Shown: positions 26,796-35,323, counted from the stretch's first letter. The stretch is 47,873 nucleotides of DNA from Acidimicrobiia bacterium (GCA_015488325.1 WFOA01000015.1:1-47873), one strand, 5' to 3'. Notes: generated by a model from the sequence alone, not told the origin. Translations and numbers: made by a program.

Positions 26796-27053
26796 GGACG
26801 GTGTCCTGGTTGGGTTCGGCTGTCGATCATGGCGAGCAACGTACCGTATTCTCCCTTCGTGACGTAATGCGACGTCGATCCGGTACCTGCGCATCGACGT
26901 CTCGGAGGGCGGTCGTCGCGGCGAGCCGCCGGCGGGCCGTCGCTCGACCACCCCCTCCCACATGGTTGATACTTGATCATATCGGCCAGATTGGGGTCTC
27001 CCGAAACCCTCCGGGGTTTGGCGGCCGGAACGCCCACCGCCAACATCGGAGCC

Positions 27054-27668
27054 GTGTCAGAACCCCCCGCCCCCGGCGCTTCGCCGCTGCGAGTCCGCGC
27101 CAAGAGGTTGCAGTACGCCACCATCGGCTGGAACGTCGGCGAAGCGGTGCTCACCCTCGCCCTCGGTTCCGCCGCCGGATCCCTGGCGCTGATCGGTTTC
27201 GGTACGGTGTCGATCGTCGAGGTCTTCGCCTCCCTGGTCGTGGTGTGGCACCTGTTCGACGACACCGGACGACGAGACCGCACCCCCACCGCCCTCCGCC
27301 TCATCTCCGCAGCCTACGGCGCCCTGGCGTTCGGGCTGGTGGTCGCCGCCGTCGGGGATCTGACCGGCGGGCGACGCGCCGGCGAATCCCCCTGGGGGAT
27401 CGCCTATCTGGCGGTCACCGCGGTGGTGATGTTCACCCTGGCGGCGTGGAAGCACACCACCGCCCGGGGCCTCCGCTCCGAGCCCCTCCGGCGGGAAGCC
27501 ACCATCACCTTCCTCGACGGGATCCTCTCGGTCTCCACCCTCTCCGGACTCGCCCTCAACGCCTACCTGGGACTGTGGTGGGGCGACCCGGCCGCCGGCA
27601 TCCTCGTGGCGCTCGCCGCCGCCAACGAAGCCCGGGAGACCTGGGTCGAGGCAGCCGAGGTGAGCTGA
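27054..27668 (+). CDS. Cation-efflux-like (CDF fold) membrane protein
   Basis: 204 residues with about six hydrophobic helices and no cytoplasmic C-terminal domain. IGWNVGEAVLTLALG and SLALIGFGTVSIVEVFASL match the short 'cation transporter' branch of the CDF family. The usual Asp of GFGxDSxIE on helix 2 is valine here, so the metal site may be altered. GTG 27054 gives the family N-terminus; the track's TTG at 26973 adds a non-family stretch. Diverges from the FrhB-like operon across ~260 bases that hold no other gene. Confidence 0.65.
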   Translation: MSEPPAPGASPLRVRAKRLQYATIGWNVGEAVLTLALGSAAGSLALIGFGTVSIVEVFASLVVVWHLFDDTGRRDRTPTALRLISAAYGALAFGLVVAAVGDLTGGRRAGESPWGIAYLAVTAVVMFTLAAWKHTTARGLRSEPLRREATITFLDGILSVSTLSGLALNAYLGLWWGDPAAGILVALAAANEARETWVEAAEVS

Positions 27669-27751
27669 AGAGCGCCGGAGCCCGAAGAGGCGGCCGTCAC
27701 CGTCGACCGGTCCCGGCGTGACCGCCGTTTCCGTCACGGGCCGGCGATACG

Positions 27752-27769
27752 TTCGTCGCACGCGACGAA
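27752..27769. promoter_or_regulatory. 18-bp perfect inverted repeat before the DUF4262 gene
   Basis: TTCGTCGC and GCGACGAA flank AC. The repeat overlaps a TACGTT -10-like box (27748-27753) and runs into the ribosome site AAAGGA of the downstream gene. This suits either a repressor operator or a leader hairpin that limits translation. Confidence 0.5.
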
Positions 27770-27779
27770 AGGAACCGAC

Positions 27780-28268
27780 GTGGACGTCCAGGCCTGGATG
27801 GACCAATACGACGCCGCCGTGACGACGGCGATCCGCCGCTTCGGCTGGCACATCTCCTATGTGGGCGGGGGATGCTCCTGTCCCGGATGCTCGAACGTCG
27901 ACGACGGCCCCACCTTCGCCTACACGGTAGGGATGTTCGGTCTCGGCCATCCCGAGTTGCTGATCTTCTCGGTGACCCCCGAGACCGCGCTGGCGGTCAT
28001 CAACCAGCTCGGCGACCGTATCGTGAAGGGCGAGACGCTGCTGCCCGGATTCGAGATCGCCGTGGAGGGTTTCGAACCCCGGATCGTCCCCGAGGTGGTC
28101 CCCAACGCCGGCGAGATCGTGTTCGACGCCAACCTCTTCTACGACCGTCCCCCCGGGTTCTCGGTGCCCCTCCTCCAACTCACCTATTCCGACGCCGCCG
28201 ACCGCTTCCCCTGGGAAGCCGAATACGCCGGTCCCCATCAGCCCCGTCCGGGGACCTTCGCCGCCTGA
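27780..28268 (+). CDS. DUF4262 domain-containing protein
   Basis: 162 residues matching the DUF4262 pattern: FAYTVGMFGLGHPELLIF and DANLFYDRPPGF. An N-terminal loop with GCSCPGCSN is an added cysteine cluster that might bind metal. No catalytic function has been established for the family. GTG 27780 follows AAAGGA. Cytoplasmic and apparently monocistronic; it converges on the metal ATPase with a 39-base gap. Confidence 0.75.
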   Translation: MDVQAWMDQYDAAVTTAIRRFGWHISYVGGGCSCPGCSNVDDGPTFAYTVGMFGLGHPELLIFSVTPETALAVINQLGDRIVKGETLLPGFEIAVEGFEPRIVPEVVPNAGEIVFDANLFYDRPPGFSVPLLQLTYSDAADRFPWEAEYAGPHQPRPGTFAA

Positions 28269-28307
28269 CCCGACCCTTCGACACCGGCATGCCGGCCGGC
28301 GACGAGG

Positions 28308-30737
28308 TCAGGACCACCAGGCACCGACGAGGAGAGCGGCCGCTCCGATCACCACCGACACCCAGATCCAGAACCCGACCGAATGCCCATCGATCTCGAC
28401 GTCTCGCAGACGAAGGCGGCCGGGTCCGTCGAAGGCCGTCTCGGTCGCCGCCCCCTCCGAGCCTCCGTGATGGTCCTCCCCCATCAGGGCCGGGTAGCCG
28501 ACGGCGAGGGTCCGGTCTCTGAGGAGGCGACCTCCGAAGGAGTTGGCGAGGACGGCCGTCACCGAGGCGATCATGGCCACCATCGCCCACACCGGGCTGA
28601 CCAGCCCGGTCGTCGCCGCCGCCACCCCCAACCCGTTGAAGCCGAAGGCGATCGTCAGGTTCTGTTTGGTCTTCCGATAGGAGGCCTCCCCGATCTCGAG
28701 GGCGTCGACGACCGCCCCCAACCGATCCCCGAGGACGACGACGTCGGCCGATTCGATGGCGATGTCGGTACCGGCGCCCATGGCGACACCGATGTCGGCC
28801 TGGGCGAGGGCGGGCGCGTCGTTGATGCCGTCGCCGACCATCATCACCCGGCGTCCCTTCCGTTGCAGCTCCCGGATCCGGGCTGCCTTCTCTCCGGGGA
28901 GGACTTCGGCCACCACCTCGGCGATCCCCACCTCGGCGGCGATGGCTTCGGCGGTGCGTCGGTTGTCGCCGGTGATCATCATGGCGGCGAGGCCCCGGTC
29001 TGTCAGCCTGTCGACGGTCGCGGAGGCGTCGGGACGGACGGTGTCGGCGATGCCGATGAGGCCGAGGAGTCGCCCCCGCCGGGCGACGCCCACCACCGTC
29101 TGTCCGGCGGCTTCCAGACGCCGACGCTCCGCCTCCAAGGGTCCGAGGTCCACGCCCTCGGAACGGAGCCAGGCGGGTTTCCCCACCAGCACCAGGTCGC
29201 CACAGATCCGGCCCTGGACACCCCGCCCCGGCCGGGCGACGAAGTCCTCCACGTCTTCGATCGGGACGCCGGCGGATTCGGCGGTGTCCTCCACCGCCCG
29301 GGCGAGCGGGTGTTCGCTGTTGGCCTCGACGGCGGCGGCCACCCCCACCAGCTCCGTCTCCGAGATCCCTGCCGCCGGGAGGATCGTCCGCACCGCCGGC
29401 TCCCCGCGGGTGACGGTGCCCGTCTTGTCGAACACGACGACGGCGATGTCCTTCGCGACCTGGAAGGCCTCCCCCGAACGCATCAGGATCCCCCGCCGGG
29501 CGGCCTCGCCTCCACCACGGATGGTGGCGAGGGGTGTCGACATCCCCAGAGCGCAGGGATACCCCATGACGAGGGCGGCGAGGGCGGCGAGGAGAGCCCG
29601 GTTCCAGTCGGGACCGTCGCCGAAGACGGCGGGCAGAAGGGCCCACAGGACCAGTCCGAGGCCGGCGGCGACGAGGACACCGGGAACGAAGTAGCGGAGC
29701 ACCAGGTCGGCGACCTGGAGGATCCCGGGGCGGAGACTGCGGGCTTCGTCGATGGAGCGGGCCACCTGGGCGAGGAACGAGTCGTCGCCGACCCGGGTGA
29801 CCTCGACCACCAGCGTCCCCGTCTCGTTGACCGACCCGCCGATGACCTCGGCGCCGGCGACCTTCTCGGTGGGGATCGACTCCCCGGTGACGATGGCTTC
29901 GTTCACCGTCGACGCCCCTTCGACGACGACGCCGTCGACGGGGATCGACTCCCCGGGCCGGATCCGCACCCGGTCACCGACGGCGACTTCGTCGACCGGG
30001 ACCTCCACCTCCTTCCCGTCCCGGACGACCCGGGCGGTGTCGGGCCGGAGCGCCATCAGACGCCTCACGGCCTGGGAGGAGCGGGTGCGGACCACGAGAG
30101 AGGAGTAGTGGGAGAGGACGTGGTAGGTGGTGACGAGGGTGGAGGCGGCGAAGAAGTCGCCGACGGGGAACCCGTCGAGGACGAAGAGACCGAGGAGCCC
30201 CCCGACGATCCCGGCGAAGGCGGCGAACTCCAACAGGACGTGCTGGTTGAGGATGCGTCTCCGCAGCGACGCCCAGGCCATCTTCTTGATGAACCACCCG
30301 GTGACGAACATGGTGTCGAGCGCCAGGGCCAGCAGCAGCCAAGGCATGAGGGGGATGTCGACGAGGCCGAGCCACGGGCCGACGAACATGAGGACCAGGC
30401 TGGTGGCGGCGAAGCCGGCGGCGACGAGCAGCCGGCCCCGTTCCCGGCGAAGCTCGGCAGCCTCTTCATCGAAGGTGCGGACCTTCTCGGGGTCCCGGTA
30501 GACGTAGCCGAGCTGTTCGAGGGTGCGCCGCAGCGTCTCGGGCGTCACCTTGGTGGGGTCGTATTTCACCAAGCCCTCTTCGTGGGCCAGCGACACCCCC
30601 ACTTCGTACACGCCGTCGATCCGCGAAAAGGCCTTGTCGATGGTGGACGTGCAGAACGAACAGGACATGCCGCCGATCTTCATCCGGAAGACGGCCGGCT
30701 CCTGGCGATCGGATGTCCGCTCGGTCGTCGCCGCCAT
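28308..30737 (-). CDS. P1B-type heavy-metal translocating ATPase
   Basis: 809 residues: N-terminal HMA domain (IGGMSCSFCTSTI), then transmembrane helices, actuator motif VTGESIPTEK, phosphorylation site VVFDKTGTVTRG, SEHPLA, and hinge VGDGINDAPALAQAD. The ion-pathway motif in the sixth helix is YPCALG (near residue 393) instead of the CPC of copper pumps, so the metal specificity is uncertain. ATG 30737 lies 2 bases after the CopZ-like stop; the track's 83-residue extension overlaps that gene. It exports a soft metal, probably Cu(I), and is driven by a MerR-type promoter upstream of the chaperone gene. Confidence 0.88.
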   Translation of the reverse strand: MAATTERTSDRQEPAVFRMKIGGMSCSFCTSTIDKAFSRIDGVYEVGVSLAHEEGLVKYDPTKVTPETLRRTLEQLGYVYRDPEKVRTFDEEAAELRRERGRLLVAAGFAATSLVLMFVGPWLGLVDIPLMPWLLLALALDTMFVTGWFIKKMAWASLRRRILNQHVLLEFAAFAGIVGGLLGLFVLDGFPVGDFFAASTLVTTYHVLSHYSSLVVRTRSSQAVRRLMALRPDTARVVRDGKEVEVPVDEVAVGDRVRIRPGESIPVDGVVVEGASTVNEAIVTGESIPTEKVAGAEVIGGSVNETGTLVVEVTRVGDDSFLAQVARSIDEARSLRPGILQVADLVLRYFVPGVLVAAGLGLVLWALLPAVFGDGPDWNRALLAALAALVMGYPCALGMSTPLATIRGGGEAARRGILMRSGEAFQVAKDIAVVVFDKTGTVTRGEPAVRTILPAAGISETELVGVAAAVEANSEHPLARAVEDTAESAGVPIEDVEDFVARPGRGVQGRICGDLVLVGKPAWLRSEGVDLGPLEAERRRLEAAGQTVVGVARRGRLLGLIGIADTVRPDASATVDRLTDRGLAAMMITGDNRRTAEAIAAEVGIAEVVAEVLPGEKAARIRELQRKGRRVMMVGDGINDAPALAQADIGVAMGAGTDIAIESADVVVLGDRLGAVVDALEIGEASYRKTKQNLTIAFGFNGLGVAAATTGLVSPVWAMVAMIASVTAVLANSFGGRLLRDRTLAVGYPALMGEDHHGGSEGAATETAFDGPGRLRLRDVEIDGHSVGFWIWVSVVIGAAALLVGAWWS

Positions 30738-30739
30738 GG

Positions 30740-30955
30740 TCACTCGGCTTCGAATCCGGATGCTCGGATCCGTTCTCGCAGGTCGTCTTCGGTGACCCGA
30801 TCGGGGTCGTATCGGACCTCCACGGTGGCGGTGTCGTAGTCGCCCCGCACCCGGATCACCCCTTCCAGCCTCTCGAGCGCCTTCGCCAGGTTGTCGGAAC
30901 AGCCCGAGCAGTGGAAGCCGCGGACACGAAACATGGTGGTGGTCGCCGTCGCCAT
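30740..30955 (-). CDS. CopZ-like heavy-metal-associated (HMA) chaperone
   Basis: A 71-residue single HMA domain with the metal site GFHCSGCSDNL (CxxC). It probably hands metal to the HMA domain of the ATPase encoded 2 bases downstream. ATG 30955 (MATATTTM) is preceded by GGAGGA; the track's 14-residue extension is not family-like. First gene behind the dyad promoter at 30978-31008. Cytoplasmic. Confidence 0.85.
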   Translation of the reverse strand: MATATTTMFRVRGFHCSGCSDNLAKALERLEGVIRVRGDYDTATVEVRYDPDRVTEDDLRERIRASGFEAE

Positions 30956-30977
30956 CGGGTCCTCCTCGTCGGACCCG

Positions 30978-31008
30978 AAGGTACACCTTCGAGCCACTCG
31001 AAGGTCAA
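30978..31008 (-). promoter_or_regulatory. MerR/CueR-type promoter-operator with 19-bp spacer
   Basis: On the minus strand a -35 TTGACC (31008-31003) and a -10 TACCTT (30983-30978) are separated by exactly 19 bases. The spacer is largely filled by a perfect dyad, ACCTTCGAG and CTCGAAGGT around a 3-base centre (30985-31005). An over-long spacer with a dyad is the hallmark of MerR-family activation. The outer halves resemble CueR copper operators. No MerR-family gene is in the window. Confidence 0.8.
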
Positions 31009-31030
31009 GTCCCGATGTCGGGTTCCGGAC

Positions 31031-33442
31031 TCAGTCGCATCCGAAGCTGTCGATTCCCTTCGCCGACTCTTCGAGGGCGGAGATCTCCGACTGGAGGGAC
31101 TGGACGAACCTCACCATCGCCTCGACGTCGGCCTTCGGTGCCGACGGGCGACGGGACTCCGTCCGCACCGCGTTCGTTTGCCGTTGGCGGACCTGGTCGG
31201 TGGGCCGCATCTCACCGCCTTGGCACCGGTAGAGACGCTCGCACGCCAACGTCACGTCGACGATGTCGATCTCGGCGGAGACCACCGACCGGGTGGCGAG
31301 GACGCTCTCGGTGGCGTCGAGGGGTGCCGACAGCTCCGCGATCCGACTCTCTGACAGACCCGCGAACACGTCGGGGGGGATGGTGCCGCCGTAGCCGGTC
31401 TGCAGACCCGACCAGAGGGCACCGCCACGGGACATCCGGATCCGCACCCCGGCGGGGACGGTGAAGGTCTCCGCCGTCTCGCGCCGCCATTCCTCGTCTC
31501 CGGGCTGGCAGCCGCCCCTGTCCCCTTCCTCGGGCGGCGCGCCTCCCTCCGATCCCGGTTCATCGGGTTCACCGACGGCGGGAGGGGGCGGCGCGGCCAT
31601 CTTGAGGCGTCGCCGGCATTCGACGAGGGCCTCATATGCCCGATGGACCGCCTCCACCGCCCGGTCGTGGGCCGCGTCGGCCTCCTCGAAGGCGCGGGTG
31701 GCGTCGGCGAGCCGGGCTTCCACGTCGGGGAGCCGGCGTCTCGCTTCGTCGGCGGCGGCCTGGCGGGCGTCGTATGCCTCCAGGTCGGCCTGGTATTCGG
31801 CTTCGGCCTCCGCGGTGAGGGGGTAGGGCTTGGGCGGTCTCGGAACGTCCGCTGCCCGGATTGCGGCCCGGAGCTCCGACCTCTCCCGGCCGATATCGCT
31901 GAGCGTCGCCGCCGCCCGGCGTTGAGCCTCGAGGGCGATCTGGGAAGCGTCGTAGGCCTGGTCGAAGGCCAGCATCTCCGGGCGGCAGTTCCTGGTCCGG
32001 GATCGGAGCCGCCGGCCGCCCTCGGCGACGGCGACCACCGCGGCCCCGGTGAGGGCGATGGGTCCCCAGGGGATGCCGCCGCCCCTCTCGACGGGTTCGG
32101 GGATGTCCTCGATGGGGGAGTTCTCCGGCGGCAGCGGCGGTGACCCACTGTCCTCCCCGCCGGATCCTCCCTCCCCGACGGCCGCGGGTGTTCCGCTGAT
32201 CTCCACCGTTCCCTCCCCTTGGCAGGCCTCCTGGCTTGGTCCTCCCGGTCCGACCGTGCGGGTCACGGTGAAGGTGTTCGCTTCCAAGTCGATCCTGACG
32301 GTGTCGGTTCCCCCGAAATCGTTGGGCAACTCCATCATGAGCAGCGACCCTTCCCGATTCGCCAGGCCGAAGATCGAGAGAGTCTGGAGCCAGATGTCAG
32401 CGGCGTTCTCGTCGAGGGGTCCGGAGTAGATGACCCTTTCGGCCGGGCTGCAGTCCTTGGACACCCCGACGAAGGAGGCGTCGCCGGGCCTGAACAGCAA
32501 GGTGGCCGCCCCCGGCCGGGCAGCGCCGACCCGCTGTCCGCCCACCAGGTCGATCCGGACCGGGAACCGCTCGTAGGGGTTGGGTAGGAGGAGCGGGATC
32601 TCACCCGACCAAGGCGAGACGACGACCGCGGCATCGTCGGCCCCGTCGGCGAAGGTCGCTCCCGACATGTCGCCGACCTGACGCATCGGGGTGAAGAAGA
32701 CGACCAGGTTGCCTTTGACGAGGACGGTGGTCTTGTTCGGCGACAGGGGCCGGATGCCGCTCTCCTTCATCCGGTACAGGCCGACGGTCGGCGTCCCTTC
32801 GCAGGAGAGCTGCATGATCCTCGATCCGGCACCGGCCAGGGGGGCGTGGCCCGGTCCGAACCGGTCGACGAGGTCACCGGACCCGAAGGGTGTCTCCGGG
32901 TCCCCGAGGAAGACGTCGCTCCAGACGCGGCCCACCACCCTGGTCGTCGCACAGGTCGGGTCGAAGGGTTCGGCCAGCTCCACCCCCCACACCACCGTCG
33001 GTCCTTCGGTGACGTCGATCCCGTCTTCGACCGCTCCGAACTCGCCGAAGGCCGACCATCCGTCGAGACCGATGCGAGCGGGATCGAGCGTACCGCCGAT
33101 CCCCGACATCGGGTCGAGGGGAGGAAGCAACGACCGGGGTCCGAGGGTGCCCCGGAAGAACTCTTCGAGGGAGGCCAGGTCACCGGTCGAGGAGAACCCC
33201 CGCGGCACCAGCTCCACGTCGGCGGTGGGGAAGGTGGGTTTCTCCCCCAGGTTGACCACCATCTGGAACTGACGGAGGATCGGCCCCTCCCCCGCCTGGA
33301 CCACCGGCGTCTCCTCCGCGTCCGCGAAGGTCCGCACCACGTCGCCGAGGGGGTCGAGGCTCGTGGTCTCCTGGGCGATCGCCACGCCGGCGAACAGTCC
33401 GACCAAAGCGCCGGTGACGATCGCGAACAGACGGAAACCCAT
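31031..33442 (-). CDS. Unrecognised large secreted/membrane protein with coiled coil
   Basis: 803 residues, no family recognised. Residues 1-25 are a signal peptide (LFAIVTGALVGLFAGVAIAQ). Residues ~26-415 look like a beta-rich exported domain. A Gly/Ser/Pro/Glu linker follows, then a hydrophobic segment near 455-475 (GPIALTGAAVVAVA) and a basic stretch. Residues ~505-610 are Ala/Glu/Arg-rich and predicted coiled coil (ADEARRRLPDVEARLADATR). After a second acidic linker the C-terminal ~155 residues include PAGVRIRMSRGGALWSGLQTG. ATG 33442 with GGAAGAGAG upstream is preferred to GTG 33466. The topology suggests an outer sensor-like domain tied to an inner coiled coil. No function is assigned. 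Confidence 0.65.
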   Translation of the reverse strand: MGFRLFAIVTGALVGLFAGVAIAQETTSLDPLGDVVRTFADAEETPVVQAGEGPILRQFQMVVNLGEKPTFPTADVELVPRGFSSTGDLASLEEFFRGTLGPRSLLPPLDPMSGIGGTLDPARIGLDGWSAFGEFGAVEDGIDVTEGPTVVWGVELAEPFDPTCATTRVVGRVWSDVFLGDPETPFGSGDLVDRFGPGHAPLAGAGSRIMQLSCEGTPTVGLYRMKESGIRPLSPNKTTVLVKGNLVVFFTPMRQVGDMSGATFADGADDAAVVVSPWSGEIPLLLPNPYERFPVRIDLVGGQRVGAARPGAATLLFRPGDASFVGVSKDCSPAERVIYSGPLDENAADIWLQTLSIFGLANREGSLLMMELPNDFGGTDTVRIDLEANTFTVTRTVGPGGPSQEACQGEGTVEISGTPAAVGEGGSGGEDSGSPPLPPENSPIEDIPEPVERGGGIPWGPIALTGAAVVAVAEGGRRLRSRTRNCRPEMLAFDQAYDASQIALEAQRRAAATLSDIGRERSELRAAIRAADVPRPPKPYPLTAEAEAEYQADLEAYDARQAAADEARRRLPDVEARLADATRAFEEADAAHDRAVEAVHRAYEALVECRRRLKMAAPPPPAVGEPDEPGSEGGAPPEEGDRGGCQPGDEEWRRETAETFTVPAGVRIRMSRGGALWSGLQTGYGGTIPPDVFAGLSESRIAELSAPLDATESVLATRSVVSAEIDIVDVTLACERLYRCQGGEMRPTDQVRQRQTNAVRTESRRPSAPKADVEAMVRFVQSLQSEISALEESAKGIDSFGCD

Positions 33443-33630
33443 CGAAAAGCTCTCTTCCGAGCTCACCCTATCAAGGGGTACTGCCCGATGACGGCGACTC
33501 GGGGGAACGTTTCCGGAGGTCGTGACGTCACCCCTGGATGTCGTGCCCGATGCGGTGTCGGACGATCCGCCCCGACGGAAGGAACCTCCGATGCGGGAAC
33601 CGCCGGCCGATCCGCCGACGTCGAAGGGGT

Positions 33631-34044
33631 ATGAGAACCGTCATCGCCCTCATGACTCTGATCGCCCTCGTCGCCGCCGCCTGCGGGTCGGCGCCCGCCG
33701 TCTCGGTCGAAGGCACGTGGCAGCTCGAGTCCGGAACGTTCGGCGGAGCCCCGATCCCGCTCCTCCCCACCCACCCCGTCACGATGACCGTCGACGGTCC
33801 CGAGATCTCCGGTGTCGCCGCCTGCAACGAGTACCGGGGCCGGATCGACGTCTCGGGTGACGCCTTCGTCGTCGAAGAGTGGACCGCCACCGCCATGGGG
33901 TGCCTCCCCCCGGAGGTGATGGATACCGAGACGGCGTTCCTCTCCGCCCTCGACGACGTCACCACGGTGGAGGTGACCGGCGACGGTCGTCTCGTCCTCC
34001 GCGGACCCGACTCCGAGCTGGTGTTCCGGACCCGACAAGGGTGA
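33631..34044 (+). CDS. META-domain (HslJ-like) lipoprotein
   Basis: 137 residues. The signal peptide ends with the lipobox VAAACGS. The mature part matches the META domain: GTWQLESGTFGGAPIPL, then EISGVAACNEYRGRI. ATG 33631 has AAGGGG upstream; the ORF track adds 31 arginine-rich residues that precede the signal. META/HslJ proteins are envelope-associated, with one member linked to heat-shock or novobiocin phenotypes in E. coli. No specific role can be given here. Confidence 0.75.
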   Translation: MRTVIALMTLIALVAAACGSAPAVSVEGTWQLESGTFGGAPIPLLPTHPVTMTVDGPEISGVAACNEYRGRIDVSGDAFVVEEWTATAMGCLPPEVMDTETAFLSALDDVTTVEVTGDGRLVLRGPDSELVFRTRQG

Positions 34045-34097
34045 AGGCCACAACACCCACACCCCCCGTTCTCCGGCCGTCGGCGTAGCCTCACATC

Positions 34098-35174
34098 ATC
34101 GGACGCCGCCTCTACCCCGTCGCACTCTTCGCGCTGGCCCTCCTCGTGGGAGCGTGCCTCCGACCGCCCGCGGATGCTCCCGCCACGTCGGCCCCGCCGA
34201 CGTCGACATCCCCTCCGCCTCCGAGGTCGACGACCGTCCGGGACCCCACTCCGGCGCCGACGGTGACCAGACCTCCGAACCCGGACCCAGCCACCTTCCC
34301 CTATGTGGTCGTGTCGTGGGAACGGGGTGCCCGACTGTTCGTCCTGGACGTTCCCCCATGCGACGGCCGTTCCTGTCCGACCCCGGCGATCATCGCCGAG
34401 GTGGAGACCTCCCCCGGTCCCCACAACGTGGTAGCCGCCGGCCAGGTCGTGTGGGTCACCCATCCCCGAGAGGGACGCCTCTCCCGCTACGACGTCTCCA
34501 CCGGGAAGCTGGTGTCGGAGGTGGTGGGGTCCGAACCCCACGACGTGGCCCTGGCCCCGGACGGCTCGGTGGCGTACGTCAGCGACGAGGCCGGACACCG
34601 CCTCGTCGTGGTGGACCCGAACACCCTCAACGTCGTCGACGAGGTGCCCCTGCCGGCTCGCCCCCACAACGTCGAAGTCGTCGGCACCGAGGTGTGGGTC
34701 AGCCTCGACCGACGTGACGAACTGGCGGTCGTCTCCGGCGACGAGCTCGAACTGGTTCCCACCGGTGGGGCTCCCCACGATCTCGTCGTGGGAGGTGACG
34801 GCCGTCTGTGGATCTCCCAGTGGGGTTCGGCTGACCTCTTGGTCGTCGACCCCGCCACGTGGACCGTCGAAGGCTCGGCGTCGGGTCTGGAGAACCCTCA
34901 ACACTTCGCCGTGACGCCCACAGGCGCCCTCTGGGTCTCCGACAACGACGGGCCGACGGTGGCCGTGTTCGACGCCGGCGACGTCGAACGGGTAGAAGTC
35001 AGCGTCCCCCAACACCACCTGGGATGGGTGGCGGAACGGCTGATCGCCGCCGGCGCCGGTGAGATCGTCGTGGTCGGCCCCGACTCGACGGCCACGTCGA
35101 TACCCGTGGGACGGGGACTCCACGGCGTGGCGACCGGCACCACCCCCGCCCTGGCCACCACCGACGGACCCTGA
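34098..35174 (+). CDS. Lipoprotein with YVTN-type beta-propeller repeats
   Basis: The mature region has repeated propeller blades (PHNVVAAGQVVWVTHPREG, PHDVALAPDGSVAYVSDEAG, PHNVEVVGTEVWVSLDRR, PHDLVVGGDGRLWISQWG) spaced about 40 residues apart. The frame upstream of the track's GTG 34146 reads RRLYPVALFALALLVGACL, a full lipoprotein signal with lipobox, so translation must begin earlier. The only options after an in-frame TAG at 34086 are ATC 34095/34098 or CTC codons. A TAGCCT box ends 6 bases before ATC 34098. About 358 residues with that start. Extracytoplasmic, probably a binding or scaffolding protein. Confidence 0.65.
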   Translation: MGRRLYPVALFALALLVGACLRPPADAPATSAPPTSTSPPPPRSTTVRDPTPAPTVTRPPNPDPATFPYVVVSWERGARLFVLDVPPCDGRSCPTPAIIAEVETSPGPHNVVAAGQVVWVTHPREGRLSRYDVSTGKLVSEVVGSEPHDVALAPDGSVAYVSDEAGHRLVVVDPNTLNVVDEVPLPARPHNVEVVGTEVWVSLDRRDELAVVSGDELELVPTGGAPHDLVVGGDGRLWISQWGSADLLVVDPATWTVEGSASGLENPQHFAVTPTGALWVSDNDGPTVAVFDAGDVERVEVSVPQHHLGWVAERLIAAGAGEIVVVGPDSTATSIPVGRGLHGVATGTTPALATTDGP

Positions 35175-35236
35175 CCGTCCGTCACAACTCGGTGCGCCGT
35201 CTCGCCGGATCGAACGTGCGGCGAACGGAACACACG

Positions 35237-35323
35237 ATGCGCGTCCTCGTCACAGGCGGGAAGGGCATCGGCTACGGCTCCCGGGTTCCGGGACCCGGAC
35301 CGCCCCGACGTCTCCTCGCGTAG
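35237..35323 (+). pseudogene. Possible SDR/epimerase remnant (28 codons)
   Basis: ATG 35237 opens MRVLVTGGKGIGYGSRV, a Rossmann-type N-terminus typical of short-chain dehydrogenases, which dissolves into Pro/Gly/Arg-rich sequence and a TAG. The remaining 350-base gap between the propeller lipoprotein and the acetamidase gene shows no other gene. It could be a decayed gene start or a chance match. Confidence 0.35.

Noticed and set aside
28284-28295. CCGGCATGCCGG palindrome between DUF4262 and the ATPase gene
   Set aside because: It would form only a four-pair stem and such GC palindromes are expected by chance at this composition.
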